From: Zongyangia hominis | GTDB lineage: Bacteria > Bacillota > Clostridia > Oscillospirales > Ruminococcaceae | Assembly (NCBI RefSeq): GCF_014385095.1 | Contig: NZ_JACRTC010000004.1 | Span: 62,001 to 126,000 of the forward strand | DNA: 64,000 bases | Direction of reading: 5' to 3' | The notes under the pieces: model-generated | The model's database searches: none | Seen by the model: the letters and a program-made list of their open reading frames with translations, nothing else | Told to the model about the DNA's origin: nothing | Translations under genes and position numbers: made by a program | Shown: piece by piece, positions 52,002 to 62,000 of the stretch | Position numbering within the stretch: position 1 is the stretch's first letter | How the letters are laid out: each line of letters opens with the position of its first letter

Positions 52002-52943
52002 ATGGGAACGTATTACACATCTTTAACCCAGCTTATCGGCCGCACGCCGCTGCTGGAAATCAAAAACACGAGGGAACAACTGCATTTGCCTGGCAGAATT
52101 TTAGTCAAGCTGGAATCCATGAACCCGGCGGGGAGCGTCAAGGACCGGATTGCGGCGGCCATGATTGCCGACGCCGAGGAAAAGCGGCTGTTAAAACCGG
52201 GCTCGGTCATCATTGAGCCTACCAGCGGGAATACCGGCATCGGACTTGCCAGCGTGGGCGCCGCCAAGGGATACCGGGTCATTCTTACCATGCCCGACAC
52301 TATGAGTGTGGAGCGCCGCCGTTTGCTGGCGGCTTATGGGGCAGAACTGGTGCTGACCGAGGGAGCCAAGGGCATGAAGGGGGCCATCGAAAAGGCCCGG
52401 GAGCTGGCGGCCCACATCCCCGGCGCGTTTTTGCCCGCCCAGTTTGAAAATCCGGCCAATCCCGCCATCCATCGGACCACGACCGGCCCCGAGATCTGGC
52501 AGGACACCGATGGCGCGGTGGACATCTTTGTCTCGGGCGTGGGCACCGGCGGCACCGTCACCGGGGTAGGCGAGTATCTCAAATCCCAAAAGCCCTCGGT
52601 CCGGGTGGTGGCGGTGGAACCCACCGACTCCCCCGTCCTGTCGGGCGGCAAACCGGGTCCCCACAAGATTCAGGGCATCGGCGCGGGCTTTGTCCCCGAC
52701 GTGCTGCGCACCTCCATCTACGACGAGATTATCGCCGTCTCCAACGAGGAGGCCTTTGCCGCCGCCCGCCGGTTCGCCCGCACCGAGGGTATCCTTGCCG
52801 GCATCTCCTCCGGCGCCGCCCTCCACGCGGCCATCACCCTGGCTTCCAAGGAGGAAAACCGTGACAAAATGATCGTGGCCCTCCTCCCGGACAGCGGAGA
52901 CCGTTATCTCTCCACACCGGTGTTCGAAAACGCCGAAAACTGA
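52002..52943 (+). CDS. cysK: Cysteine synthase (O-acetylserine sulfhydrylase)
   Basis: A 313-residue PLP enzyme making cysteine from O-acetylserine and sulfide. [13 protein letters not shown] start, PLP lysine in [15 protein letters not shown], substrate loop [25 protein letters not shown] phosphate loop, and [10 protein letters not shown] near the end. Length is standard. GGAGGAAT precedes ATG 52002. Near-consensus promoter with a likely cysteine-responsive operator upstream. Confidence 0.96.
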   Translation: MGTYYTSLTQLIGRTPLLEIKNTREQLHLPGRILVKLESMNPAGSVKDRIAAAMIADAEEKRLLKPGSVIIEPTSGNTGIGLASVGAAKGYRVILTMPDTMSVERRRLLAAYGAELVLTEGAKGMKGAIEKARELAAHIPGAFLPAQFENPANPAIHRTTTGPEIWQDTDGAVDIFVSGVGTGGTVTGVGEYLKSQKPSVRVVAVEPTDSPVLSGGKPGPHKIQGIGAGFVPDVLRTSIYDEIIAVSNEEAFAAARRFARTEGILAGISSGAALHAAITLASKEENRDKMIVALLPDSGDRYLSTPVFENAEN

Positions 52944-53060
52944 GGCGCTGCCTCCCCCCCGCCAAAGGGTCCGCCGCGGCGCAGCCCCGTCCGTACCCAC
53001 CCCGGTGGGCGGATACCGCCCTCATCCCGCGGTCGACGCCGGTGCTAAGCCAATTTTCTC

Positions 53061-53090
53061 TTGACATTCTTCCCCCAGATGTGCTATTAT
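53061..53090 (+). promoter_or_regulatory. tRNA-Arg promoter
   Basis: TTGACA (53061-53066) and TATTAT (53085-53090) with an 18-base gap, about 40 bases before the tRNA. Confidence 0.75.
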
Positions 53091-53131
53091 ATTTAGGCAC
53101 CCAAGCCGCTTGACGGCCCGGGAAGCAAAAA

Positions 53132-53208
53132 GCGCCAGTAGCTCAGCTGGATAGAGTGTTTGGCTACGAACCAAAAGGTCGGGGGTTCGAGTCCCTTCTG
53201 GCGCACCA
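53132..53208 (+). tRNA. tRNA-Arg (anticodon ACG)
   Basis: A 77-base gene. Acceptor GCGCCAG pairs with CTGGCGC; D arm GCTCAGCTGGATAGAG; anticodon stem TTGG/CCAA with loop CTACGAA (ACG, decodes CGN after inosine editing); T arm GGGGGTTCGAGTCCC; the CCA end is encoded. Confidence 0.97.
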
Positions 53209-53209
53209 A

Positions 53210-53247
53210 GCCTGCGATGAACATTTGCGTTCACCGCAGGTTTTTTT
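53210..53247 (+). terminator. Terminator after tRNA-Arg
   Basis: CCTGCGATGAAC and GTTCACCGCAGG pair (one bulge) followed by seven T residues. A second hairpin, AACAGCC TTCG GGCTGTTTT-like, lies at about 53300-53320. Confidence 0.88.
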
Positions 53248-53449
53248 ATTATTGCGCCGCCGGCGCGGGACAGCCGCGCGATGCCTTCGTCCTTTGCCTA
53301 AAAACAGCCTTCGGCTGTTTTGACGGCCCCCGCCATCAAACCCAGAGGCGCGGGACGCTTCGTTCTCTTGCGGTATCATCTTTTGTCGTGTATGCCCGCC
53401 GCAAAAGCGGGCTCTTTGCCATAACTGCCACATGGGAGGGAATTTCACC

Positions 53450-53794
53450 ATGAAAAAAGTCAAAATCACCGTGCTCAAAACCACCTTGGACCAGCAGCTC
53501 GCAAAGGAGTATGGGGCGGAGGGGCTGGGGCCCTGCCCCATGATGAAGGCGGGCCAGATCTTTTACGCGGACTACGCCAAGCCCGAGGGCTTTTGCGACG
53601 AGGCGTGGAAGGCCGTCTATCAGTACGCGTTCGCCCTGGCCCACGGCATGGGGGAGGAGCTGTTTTATTACGGCGACTGGATTCGCAAGCCCGGCGTCGC
53701 CATCTGTAGCTGCAACGACGGACTGCGGCCGGTGATTTTCAAGCTGGAAGCCACCGATGAGGTCTCCGAGCTCGATTACGAGCCGGTGCGGTAA
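53450..53794 (+). CDS. TIGR04076 family protein
   Basis: A 114-residue protein, ATG 53450 after GGGAGGG. MKKVKITVLKTTLDQQLAKE begins it; GPCPMMKAGQIFYADY and GFCDEAWKAVYQYAFALAHG, then a late CSCNDGLRPVIFKLE, are typical of TIGR04076 proteins, which have conserved Cys and Trp residues. Function unknown. It may bind a metal or cluster through the Cys residues (Cys in GPCP, GFCD, CSC). Confidence 0.8.
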   Translation: MKKVKITVLKTTLDQQLAKEYGAEGLGPCPMMKAGQIFYADYAKPEGFCDEAWKAVYQYAFALAHGMGEELFYYGDWIRKPGVAICSCNDGLRPVIFKLEATDEVSELDYEPVR

Positions 53795-53852
53795 TTGAAA
53801 ACTCAAATCATCGCGCCAAAATTCGGCGGACTTTCCGCCATCGGATTTTAAT

Positions 53853-53891
53853 AAAGGAGGGGCGGCCCCATAGGGCCGCCCCTCCTTTTTT
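53853..53891. terminator. Bidirectional terminator between convergent genes
   Basis: AAAGGAGGGGCGGCCC, CATA, GGGCCGCCCCTCCTTTTTT: a 15-bp perfect stem. Confidence 0.95.
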
Positions 53892-53942
53892 GTGCGCCAA
53901 TGGCTGGAACGCCTTTCCGATAAAAGAGGCGCATTCCCGCTC

Positions 53943-54200
53943 CTACAATTCCAGGAGCCTTCGCAGCTCGTCCTCCCTTTCCTCTGGAGTGCACTCCACG
54001 AGCTTTCCATCCACAATCTGAAAGCGGTGGCACATCTGTTCATCCAGCAGCTGATAGCGCAGCGGGAAGTAGGCGCAGTCATCCCCATATCCCTCAGCGA
54101 TCAGTACATCGCGGTCCGTAATCTCCCTCATGTGGTGAGCGCTGTCCAAAATGGCCAGCACCTTTCCCTCCTCATTGCATCTGGCATAGACCTGAATCAT
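53943..54200 (-). CDS. Small phage-tail-associated protein
   Basis: An 85-residue protein, start ATG 54200 (AGGAGG 6 bases upstream; the ATG nearer to that site is too close). MIQVYARCNEEGKVLAILDS, then AEGYGDDCAYFPLRYQLLDE and VDGKLVECTPEERE, is the style of short proteins that follow tail-fibre genes in clostridial prophages. Role unknown, perhaps fibre folding or capping. Last gene of a three-gene minus-strand operon. Confidence 0.65.
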   Translation of the reverse strand: MIQVYARCNEEGKVLAILDSAHHMREITDRDVLIAEGYGDDCAYFPLRYQLLDEQMCHRFQIVDGKLVECTPEEREDELRRLLEL

Positions 54201-54210
54201 GGACATCCTC

Positions 54211-56487
54211 CTAATAATAGATGCAAGCATCAAAATCAATTTCCTTATTGTACGCTTTTCCCGCAGTAAACACGTTGTTTTCCGTTGTGACGGCCAAAAG
54301 GCTCTTATTGCTCATATCCACCCAAGTCAAGGTCCCCGTCATGGCGGTAATGCTCACCTGGGCAATGGCGAAGGAGGTGGAAGCGGTCGAGACGCTGGGA
54401 ACCACCCGCATGGGGAAGAAGTTCATGCACAGAGAAAGCGATTTGGCCGACGTGGCTACCCCTTCCACCCGCATTTTGCGGTAATACCGCATACAGCGGG
54501 CGGTTTCCACTCCCGGATCAAAAAGGTTCCAGCCGGTGAACTGCGCCCCTTCCTCCAGTTTTACCCGCTGGATGGTGGTGAATTCACCCGAATAGGTGTC
54601 AATCTGGACCAAAAGGTAATCCATGTCCGCATCGGGCACCGTGCAGGTCATGAACAGATCCTTTTCCCCGGTAAATCCCTGTTGGAGATAGGAAATCTGG
54701 GTTTTGTTCCCGCCTTTGACATAGTTTAACCGGATATAGATGGCTGTACTGACGCTATTGAAGGCTTTTACCGTCAGCGCCAACTGTTTGCCGATAAACT
54801 GTTGGGGATTTTCGATATACTGGCAAATTCCATGATAATTGGCGGTCGGCCTGATGGTACAGCCATTGTCTCCCACGGTCATGGAGCAGTTGCCGGTAAA
54901 TTTCCAGTCATCAACGGTATATTGATCGAAATCGGAAGTGGAGTAGGTGGTTTTGCCCCGCTGGTTGATGACCCCTTTTTTTAAGTAGCCGTTGGTCACC
55001 AGGTTGGGCAGGGGCTGGGCATAGAAACTGGCCGGCTGGTTGCCAAGCATATTGGCGTTGACGGCGTTGCCCGACGCGTCCCCTAGGGCCCCGCCCAGGG
55101 AAGTGAGGGCGTCGGACGCCGTCTTGGCGGCCAGGGTCCCATTGGCGCCTGTAAATACGGGCAGACCGGAACCGGTTCCCGTCAGCTTATCCACCTTGCC
55201 GGAAATATCCACCTGTCCGGCAGCCTGTGTGGCCACTGCCGCGATATCCGCCGTGGTAAAGTAGTCCACCCCCTTGACGGGAGTGCGGCCTGCCGGGCCC
55301 GGTTCCCCTTGGAGGCCTCGCAAACCGGTGGCTCCGGTGTCCCCCTTGGGTCCCGCTGGGCCCGTTTCTCCCGGATCGCCTTTGTCTCCTTTGGGCCCCG
55401 GTTCCCCTTGGGGGCCTGGCAAACCGGTGGCTCCGGTGTCCCCCTTGGGGCCCGCTGGGCCCGTCTCGCCCGGATCGCCCTTATCTCCCTTGGGGCCCGG
55501 TTCCCCTTGAGGGCCTACCTCACCGGTGGCTCCGGTGTCCCCCTTGGGTCCCGCCGGGCCCGTTTCTCCCGGATCGCCCTTATCTCCCTTGGGGCCCGGT
55601 TCCCCTTGAGGGCCTGGCAAACCGGTGGCTCCGGTATCCCCCTTGGGTCCCGCTGGGCCCGTCTCTCCCGGATCGCCCTTGTCCCCTTTGGGGCCCGGTT
55701 CCCCTTGGGGGCCTCGCAAACCGGTGGCTCCGGTGTCCCCCTTGGGTCCCGCCGGGCCCGGATCGCCCGGATCGCCCTTGTCTCCTTTGGGGCCTTTGAT
55801 TTCCCCCAAATTCTGCCACTGTGCCCCCGACCATGCATAGACAAAACCGCCCACGATATAGGCGTCCCCCAGTCCCGGATCGGTGGCGGTGGATTGAAGC
55901 TCCTCCAAGGTGGCAAAGGTGCCCAGGATACGGAAGGAGGTCCCATCCTCCCCCTTGGGGCCTGGTTCCCCCTTGGGACCCGCCGGGCCCGTCTCGCCCG
56001 GATCGCCCTTGTCGCCCTTGGGGCCTGGTTCTCCCTTGGGCCCTGCCGGGCCCGTTTCTCCCGGATCACCCTTATCTCCCTTGGGGCCTTTTTCCCCCTG
56101 GGGGCCCGGTTCTCCCCGGGGTCCCGCGAGACCGGTAGCGCCCGTGTCCCCCTTCGGGCCTGCCGGACCTATCGGCCCGGTGGGGCCTGCGTCGCCTTTC
56201 TCTCCCTGGGGGCCGGCGGGCCCCGTCAGGCCGACGTCGCCGGCGTCTCCTTTGGGCCCTGCCGGACCTGCCTCGCCCGGGTCGCCCTTGTCCCCTTTGG
56301 GGCCGGTGGCGCCCGTTCCCAGCCGCATCCAAACGGCGGTATCGCTCAGTGGCGCGCCAGCGCCGTCCTTCCGGGCCAGATAGGAGAGCCCTGTTGCCTC
56401 ATCAAAGACCATATCCAGCCGCTCATAGCTGCGCTGTGGGTCAAACGCCCCCTGGGGCGTGATGGATACCTTTCCCAGTGTGATCAT
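54211..56487 (-). CDS. Collagen-like fibre protein (phage-tail type)
   Basis: A 758-residue protein. Residues 1-58 form a virion-type N-terminal domain (ITLGKVSITPQGAFDPQRSY, then WMRLGTG). Gly-X-Y collagen tracts run 59-182 and 231-400, parted by a small domain, FATLEELQSTATDPGLGDAY then WSGAQWQNLGEI. Tract 2 is built of 33-residue units (GPKGDKGDPGETGPAGPKGD). The C-terminal 350 residues include a carbohydrate-binding-like sandwich (YTVDDWKFTGNCSMTVGDNG) and a tip domain with CMRYYRKMRVEG. No signal peptide. It looks like a trimeric tail fibre; its ATG overlaps the upstream stop. No capsid or sheath genes are seen here. Confidence 0.85.
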   Translation of the reverse strand: MITLGKVSITPQGAFDPQRSYERLDMVFDEATGLSYLARKDGAGAPLSDTAVWMRLGTGATGPKGDKGDPGEAGPAGPKGDAGDVGLTGPAGPQGEKGDAGPTGPIGPAGPKGDTGATGLAGPRGEPGPQGEKGPKGDKGDPGETGPAGPKGEPGPKGDKGDPGETGPAGPKGEPGPKGEDGTSFRILGTFATLEELQSTATDPGLGDAYIVGGFVYAWSGAQWQNLGEIKGPKGDKGDPGDPGPAGPKGDTGATGLRGPQGEPGPKGDKGDPGETGPAGPKGDTGATGLPGPQGEPGPKGDKGDPGETGPAGPKGDTGATGEVGPQGEPGPKGDKGDPGETGPAGPKGDTGATGLPGPQGEPGPKGDKGDPGETGPAGPKGDTGATGLRGLQGEPGPAGRTPVKGVDYFTTADIAAVATQAAGQVDISGKVDKLTGTGSGLPVFTGANGTLAAKTASDALTSLGGALGDASGNAVNANMLGNQPASFYAQPLPNLVTNGYLKKGVINQRGKTTYSTSDFDQYTVDDWKFTGNCSMTVGDNGCTIRPTANYHGICQYIENPQQFIGKQLALTVKAFNSVSTAIYIRLNYVKGGNKTQISYLQQGFTGEKDLFMTCTVPDADMDYLLVQIDTYSGEFTTIQRVKLEEGAQFTGWNLFDPGVETARCMRYYRKMRVEGVATSAKSLSLCMNFFPMRVVPSVSTASTSFAIAQVSITAMTGTLTWVDMSNKSLLAVTTENNVFTAGKAYNKEIDFDACIYY
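55288..55797. repeat. 99-bp repeats coding for collagen units
   Basis: Within the fibre gene, units of 33 codons recur five times (starts at residues 256, 289, 322, 355 and 388) with very similar DNA. Such arrays expand or contract by slippage, so strain length differences are likely. Confidence 0.85.
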
Positions 56488-57518
56488 TCTGTCCTTCCTT
56501 TCCCCTCTGGAAATTCAATCTGCAATTCCCCGGTTTCCTCTTTGATCGAAAAGGTGCAAAGGCGCAGATCCGCCTCCGCCCTGCGCCCGGTGGACTGATA
56601 AGACGCCGTCTGAGCGTCCCAGAGGTGCCAGCATCCGTCCTCCCCGATGACAGGGCCCTTCTGTGCCGCCGTCGCAGAGGCCGCCGCCCACCGCTTGGCC
56701 TCCCCGGCCGCCTGCTGGGTCTTTTCCAGCATCCCGTCCAGGTAAGAGGGGGTGCCGGGCACCGCCGGTTCCCCGTCCAAGGAGGGAATAATTTCTACGC
56801 TGGCGGCCTCGCTCTCCCACCGAAAGCCCTCGCCGGTGATGCGCAGCTGGAGGGAGAGGCTGCCCGCATAGGAAGTCTGGGGCGGACCGAGGGTCCATAG
56901 GCATTCGATCTGGGTGGCGTCCACCCGGGTGGGTATGAGCGCCACATCGTCCCGTCCGCCGCTGGAAACCGTCTTTAAAAAGATGTCGTATTCCGACAGA
57001 TCCCGGCCGCTGAAATAGCGGGGCAGGCGCAGGGGAACCTGCTGGGAATTTTGGTCGTTTTGGGCCGCTATGCGCCGGTAGGCGGACGGGATCTGGAGCC
57101 GCCGCTCGGCCACCGTGATGGGGAGGCAGGCTTCCGGCTCCAGGGGCAGTATGCTTTGCCCGCTGTCCTCACTGATACTTTTCCCCACCGCAAAGCCCGC
57201 AATCTCGCTGTGCCAGAGGACGTCCTCCAGCCCGCTGATTTTCAGCTGCACCTGCAAGAGCCCCGGCGCTTCGGTCATCTGCCGCCCCACCTGCCAGGAT
57301 AGGACCATCCGGTCCCCCTCCAGCGCCTTGTCCAGCGGGACGACGCCCTTTTTGCCGTCCGCCCGGCAGAAGGTGAGGTAGGCCACCCCCTGGGAAAGAT
57401 CGGTCCCCCCCATGGTTTGGGGGAGGACAAAGGCAACCGTTTCCACTTTATTGTCGTGCTGGAGTCCCAATGGTTGACCGTCACATCGTATTTTCCGGTC
57501 ATGCACTTCTATCCGCAT
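56484..57518 (-). CDS. BppU-like baseplate upper protein
   Basis: A 344-residue protein. Residues 1-120 begin MRIEVHDRKIRCDGQPLGLQ with strands such as VAFVLPQTMGGTDLSQGVAY and a VQLKISGLEDVLWHSEIAGF stretch, the pattern of BppU N-terminal domains of lactococcal-type phages; a second similar domain (about 155-245) follows, then a helical region KTQQAAGEAKRWAAASATAA. In phages this protein joins fibres to the baseplate. AAGGCGG precedes ATG 57518. First gene of the island; no other phage genes are seen. Confidence 0.75.
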   Translation of the reverse strand: MRIEVHDRKIRCDGQPLGLQHDNKVETVAFVLPQTMGGTDLSQGVAYLTFCRADGKKGVVPLDKALEGDRMVLSWQVGRQMTEAPGLLQVQLKISGLEDVLWHSEIAGFAVGKSISEDSGQSILPLEPEACLPITVAERRLQIPSAYRRIAAQNDQNSQQVPLRLPRYFSGRDLSEYDIFLKTVSSGGRDDVALIPTRVDATQIECLWTLGPPQTSYAGSLSLQLRITGEGFRWESEAASVEIIPSLDGEPAVPGTPSYLDGMLEKTQQAAGEAKRWAAASATAAQKGPVIGEDGCWHLWDAQTASYQSTGRRAEADLRLCTFSIKEETGELQIEFPEGKGRTE

Positions 57519-58002
57519 TCTTTACACCGCCTTTTGTTAGTGAAGGGAAGTTCCTTCTCTCCTTTCCCTTGGATTTTCTTTCCCGTTGTATCTTTTTGTC
57601 TCACTTTCCCCATCTCCATTCTCCGGCGTTTGCAGCGCCCTGGCGGGACACCCCGGAGTCCCTGTCAGCGTACCGCAAGCGTGGGTTTCCCGGCAAAATC
57701 CGCCGCCCGCCGCCGGACCCGGCCGTTCTGCAAGAAGGGGAGGGGAGCGCCTGCCTCATCCTAAGGCGGGAATTGTCAGATATGTGCAAATATCCCCGAA
57801 TTATTCTCCATCCTTCCCGCCGTCCGCCCATTTTAAATGGGGGGATAACCTGGTATACTGTTGTCAAAAGAGGAAAGGATTGGTCGAATCCTGCCATTTC
57901 TTTTCCTCGGTTTCCTTGCGGATTGGCCCGGGACCCGCGCCCTGGGCGGGGCCCGCTTTTAAAAAATCTGCCGGCGCGGCGGCGTACAGGAGTTGAAATT
58001 TT
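57519..58002. other. 484-bp gap before the zinc-ribbon gene
   Basis: Contains the leader of the BppU-like gene on the minus strand. GC content is high and no gene, hairpin with T run, or repeat of the families described here was recognised. A CCCATTTTAAATGGGG palindrome lies at about 57828-57843. Confidence 0.5.
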
Positions 58003-58737
58003 ATGGAAGTCAACAATAGCACCGCCAATGCGCTCAAGGTGACCGGCACGATCATTATCGTCCTCTGCATACTTGCAGGCCTCATCTGCGCGGTTACGTT
58101 GAAAAGTCTCTACATCTTTCTGATCTGTATCTTCTCCGGACTCATGTCGGGCCTCATCTTCCTGGGGCTTGCGGAGATCATCGACTATCTCAATCTCACC
58201 GAGACCAATTTAAACCTGCATTGCGCCGAAATCGAGAAGCTCTTGGAAGAGCTGGTGGCCCAGGGCAAGACGGGCTATGACCCCAACGCCCCCGCTCCCA
58301 ATCCCTCCAGACCTACGCGCGGCAAGGGCGTCCAGCCCCTGACCCAGCCGAGATCCGCTCCCGCCAGCCCGCCGCCCACGCGCCCCGCCCCTTCGGCCCA
58401 GCCCTTTACGCCGCCCCAGCGGCCGGTACAGCCGGCAGTCGGGGCATCTCCGTCCACGCCTCCCGCACCGCCAAGCGCACAGGCGCCGGTTCCTCCCGCC
58501 CCGCCAAACCCGGCCGAACCGCACACCCCGTCTTCCGGGCCGAGCCAGCCGCCCGCGCCCTCCGCGCCCCCGCAGGCTCCTGTTCCCCCCAATGACGCGG
58601 CGGCGGCAGGCCAAAGCGTTTCAGTCACCACGTCGGGCATCTCCCCCCAGGAGGAATATTTCTTCTGCCCCAACTGCGGGAAAAAACAGTTTCCCGGCCG
58701 TCCGACCTGTTGGAACTGCGGCGTCAAATTTGAATAG
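58003..58737 (+). CDS. Membrane protein with proline-rich linker and zinc ribbon
   Basis: A 244-residue protein. Two helices (about 12-33 and 36-59) start with VTGTIIIVLCILAGLICAVT, followed by a helical segment IEKLLEELVAQGK. The region 85-205 is a Pro/Ala/Ser-rich linker. Residues about 222-240 hold two CxxC pairs, FCPNCGKKQFPGRPTCWNCG, a zinc ribbon. Both ends are probably cytoplasmic. Function unknown; such proteins often link membrane and cytosolic partners. CAGGAG precedes ATG 58003. Confidence 0.8.
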   Translation: MEVNNSTANALKVTGTIIIVLCILAGLICAVTLKSLYIFLICIFSGLMSGLIFLGLAEIIDYLNLTETNLNLHCAEIEKLLEELVAQGKTGYDPNAPAPNPSRPTRGKGVQPLTQPRSAPASPPPTRPAPSAQPFTPPQRPVQPAVGASPSTPPAPPSAQAPVPPAPPNPAEPHTPSSGPSQPPAPSAPPQAPVPPNDAAAAGQSVSVTTSGISPQEEYFFCPNCGKKQFPGRPTCWNCGVKFE

Positions 58738-58747
58738 CTCCGCACAT

Positions 58748-58777
58748 AAGACCCGGCCCCCAGGGCCGGGTCTTTTC
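58748..58777 (+). terminator. Terminator after the zinc-ribbon gene
   Basis: AAGACCCGGCCC and GGGCCGGGTCTTTT form a perfect stem with loop CCA, 11 bases past the stop. Confidence 0.93.
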
Positions 58778-59063
58778 CATAGGTAAAGGCCTGTCCTTAC
58801 ATTCCAGATGGGGCGGGTGGCCCGGCGCGATGCAACCATACAACTCTTGCATCTGTTCATGCATTTTGGGCAGTCCCTTTTGTCATATCATACGAACCTA
58901 TGGGAAAAGGGCCATTTTCGTTTGCATGGAAATGAATCCCATTTTATAATAAGATAACAAAGCACTTTGTTACATAAGAAAAGAGGTGGTACACCTTCGC
59001 TAAAAGCGGGAAAAGCCCGCTTTGTATCCGCATTTTATTCGAGAAGAAAAAAGGAGAAGAAGT
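58778..59063. other. Leader of the GH32 gene
   Basis: About 285 bp, AT-rich in its second half (TTTTATAATAAGATAACAAA around 58942). The TATAAT at about 58944 may be a -10 box, with no clear -35. No gene is supported. Confidence 0.4.
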
Positions 59064-62000
59064 ATGAATCCAAAACGCGGCAAAGGACGGATGCGCGCCT
59101 TTTTAAAAAAACGTGTGCTTCCCGCCATCCTGTCCCTGTCCATGGGCTTATCCATGGCGCTTCCCGGTTCTCTGACCGCCCTGGCGGCTGGAACCTTTGA
59201 GACGAATTTGACCAATCTCCACGGCCTCTCCGGCACCTGGAGCGAGACGGCCGACGGCTACCACGGCGTGGCCTACGGCCCCGGCGGCAACTCCTTCGCC
59301 ATCGCCGATGAGCAGGTGGGCAAAGACGACCTGTTCACCTACGAGGCGCAGGTTTCCTCCACCAGCACCAATCCCGACTTTAACGCCTCCCTCATCTTCG
59401 GGCTCAAAAACCCGCAGAACCCTGCGGAGCGCTTTTACGACTTCGGTATTATGACGGGCAGCAACCGCTATATCCGCTTTGACCAAATCAATGGAGAGCT
59501 TTCCTCCAACAGCCTCCAGGCGAGCGCTCTGGCGGAAGTCAAGGACAGCTATCAGCTCAAAATCGTCCGCTCGAGCCAGACGGAGTTTGAGTTTTTTATC
59601 GACAACGCCTCCATCCTCAAAATGGACCTGCCCGGCTTTGAGGGCGGTTATGTGGGCATGATGACTAACGATGTGGGCACCTATCAGAACGTACGCCTCA
59701 CCATCGACGGTTCCACCCAGGGCTTTGTCTCCAACCTCACCGGCTGGAAGGCCCAAAGTGGGACCTGGACCGAGACGTCCCAGGGCTATAAAAGCGAGAA
59801 CGCGGGCGGCAACAACTTCCTCATCTCGGATAAAACCCTGGGCGCAGACGATCTGTTCACCTATGAGGCCGACGTCACCCCGCTTGAGGACAACGCGGGC
59901 CTTGCCTTCGGCATCGAGGACCCCGCCAATCCCACAAAGCACTGGTACTGCTTCTCGGTGGTCAAGGGCAACGTGGGGCTGGTCTTCGAGCAGGTCAACG
60001 GCGAGGCGGTGGGGGGACTGCCCACCTTCGTGGCGCTGACCGACGAAGAAAAGGCCCAGACCACCCACCATCTCAAGGTGGTGCGCAAGGACGCCGCGAC
60101 CTTTGCGTTTTATATCGGCGACCGGCTGGTCCACACCGCCACTTTCGCCGGTTATTCCGGCGGCACCTTCGGTCTTCTGTGCACCGTCAAGGCCGCCTTC
60201 CAAAACGCCAATCTCACCGAGGAGGGCACCTCCATCGAGGGCTTCCAGTCCAATATCACCGGCTGGCATCAGGTGTCTGGGACCTGGACCTTCACCGAAC
60301 AGGGCTATGAAGGCGTGTGCTCCGGCAACCACTTCGCCATGAGTGAGAAGCGCATCGACGCCGACACCCTCTTCACCTACGAGGCGGACATGACCCCCAA
60401 GAGCGCCGCCTCGGGCATCGTCTTCGGCGTCCTCAACCCCGCCGACCCCGTCACCCGCTGGTACTGCTTCAATGTAGTGCGGGACGCTGCGGGCAACGAC
60501 ATTTCCATGATCTTTAACCAGACAAACGGCGACCCGGGCGGCAGCATCAAGGCCAGCGCCCTCACCGAGGACGAAAAGGCCAAAGCCACCTACCACATGA
60601 AGGTAGTCCGGGAGGACAAGTCCACCTTTAAGTTCTATCTGGACGAGCGCCTCATCTTCACCGAGACCCTCGACGGCTTTGCCGGCGGCGCTTTCGGCAT
60701 CATGAGCACCGGCAACGGCATCTTTAACCAAGTCAACTTTACCGACAACGGCAAGGTGGCCGGGGAAGGCTTTGTCTCGAATCTTTCCGGATGGCGCGGT
60801 GTGAACGGCTCCTGGGGCGAGACCGACAACGGCTACCATGGCGAAGGCAGCGGCAACGTCTTTGCCATGTCCTCCAAGGCGGTCAACTCCCACGACCCGT
60901 TCACCTATGAGGCCGACATGGAGCTCCCCCTGGATCAGACCGCCGGCGGCATCACCTTCGGCGTCAAGGATCCCACGAACCCCTCCGCCAAGTGGTTTTG
61001 CATGAACGTGGACCGGGGCGGTCCATTGTCCCGCATTTTTGCCCAGACAAACGGCAATCCCGACTTCATTCTGGACTATCCGCTGACCGATGAGGAGAAA
61101 GACCTCACCTCCTATCACCTGAAGGTGGTCAGAGAGGTGAAGGACGGCCCGGTCAAATTCTATCTGGGCGAGCGCCTTCTCTTGGAAAAAGAGCTCACCA
61201 CCTTTGAAGGCGGCTATTTCGGCGTCATGACCTGCAATGCCGCCGCCACCTTCAATCATGTCAACTACACCATCAACGGCTCCGACGCCGCCTTCACCTC
61301 CAACCTGACCGGGTGGACTCCTATCAACGGCACCTGGAGCGTGGAGTCCAATGGCTACAAGGGCGTCACCGGCGGCGGCGACACCTGGTCCTACGCCAAG
61401 GACAAAGAGATCACCGCCGACGAGGGCTTTATTTACGAAGCCGATGTGCAGATCAAATCCGGCAACCACGCCGCGGGCCTCATCTTCGGCGTGCGGGACC
61501 CCGCGGACCCGGCCGGACGGCCCAGCAGGCTTTACAGCCTCCTCGCCATCAAGGATGAGGGCAAAGTCATGGCCTTCACCCACAAAGACGGCTCCGCCGA
61601 GTGGATTGAGGTGGCTGATATGACCGCGGCCGACAAAGCCGCCGATATTTTCCACCTGCGCATCGAATACCTGGAATCCAAGACCGCCAATTTCTATGTC
61701 AACGGCACCCTTTATAAGACCGTTGCCATCCCCAAATTTGAGGGCGGCTTCTTCGGCGCCATGGTATCCGGCGGCACCACCGCCACCTTTGACAACGTCA
61801 ATTACTATCCCGCGGTCACCCCCAAGCTCCAGGGCTTGGAGCTCATCGGCGCCGAGATGGATACCCCCTTTGACGCGGGCGATCACTCCTACTGGGCCGA
61901 AGTCGGCCACAGCGTGGACGCCGTCAAGGTCAAGACCCAGTTTGACAGCGCCCTCTACGAAGTGACCGTGGCCGGCCAGAAGGCAAACCCCGGCGTTGAA

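Noticed and set aside
53132..53208. tRNA-Arg as attachment site of an element
   Set aside because: No integrase next to it and no repeat of the tRNA 3' end in the window was noticed.
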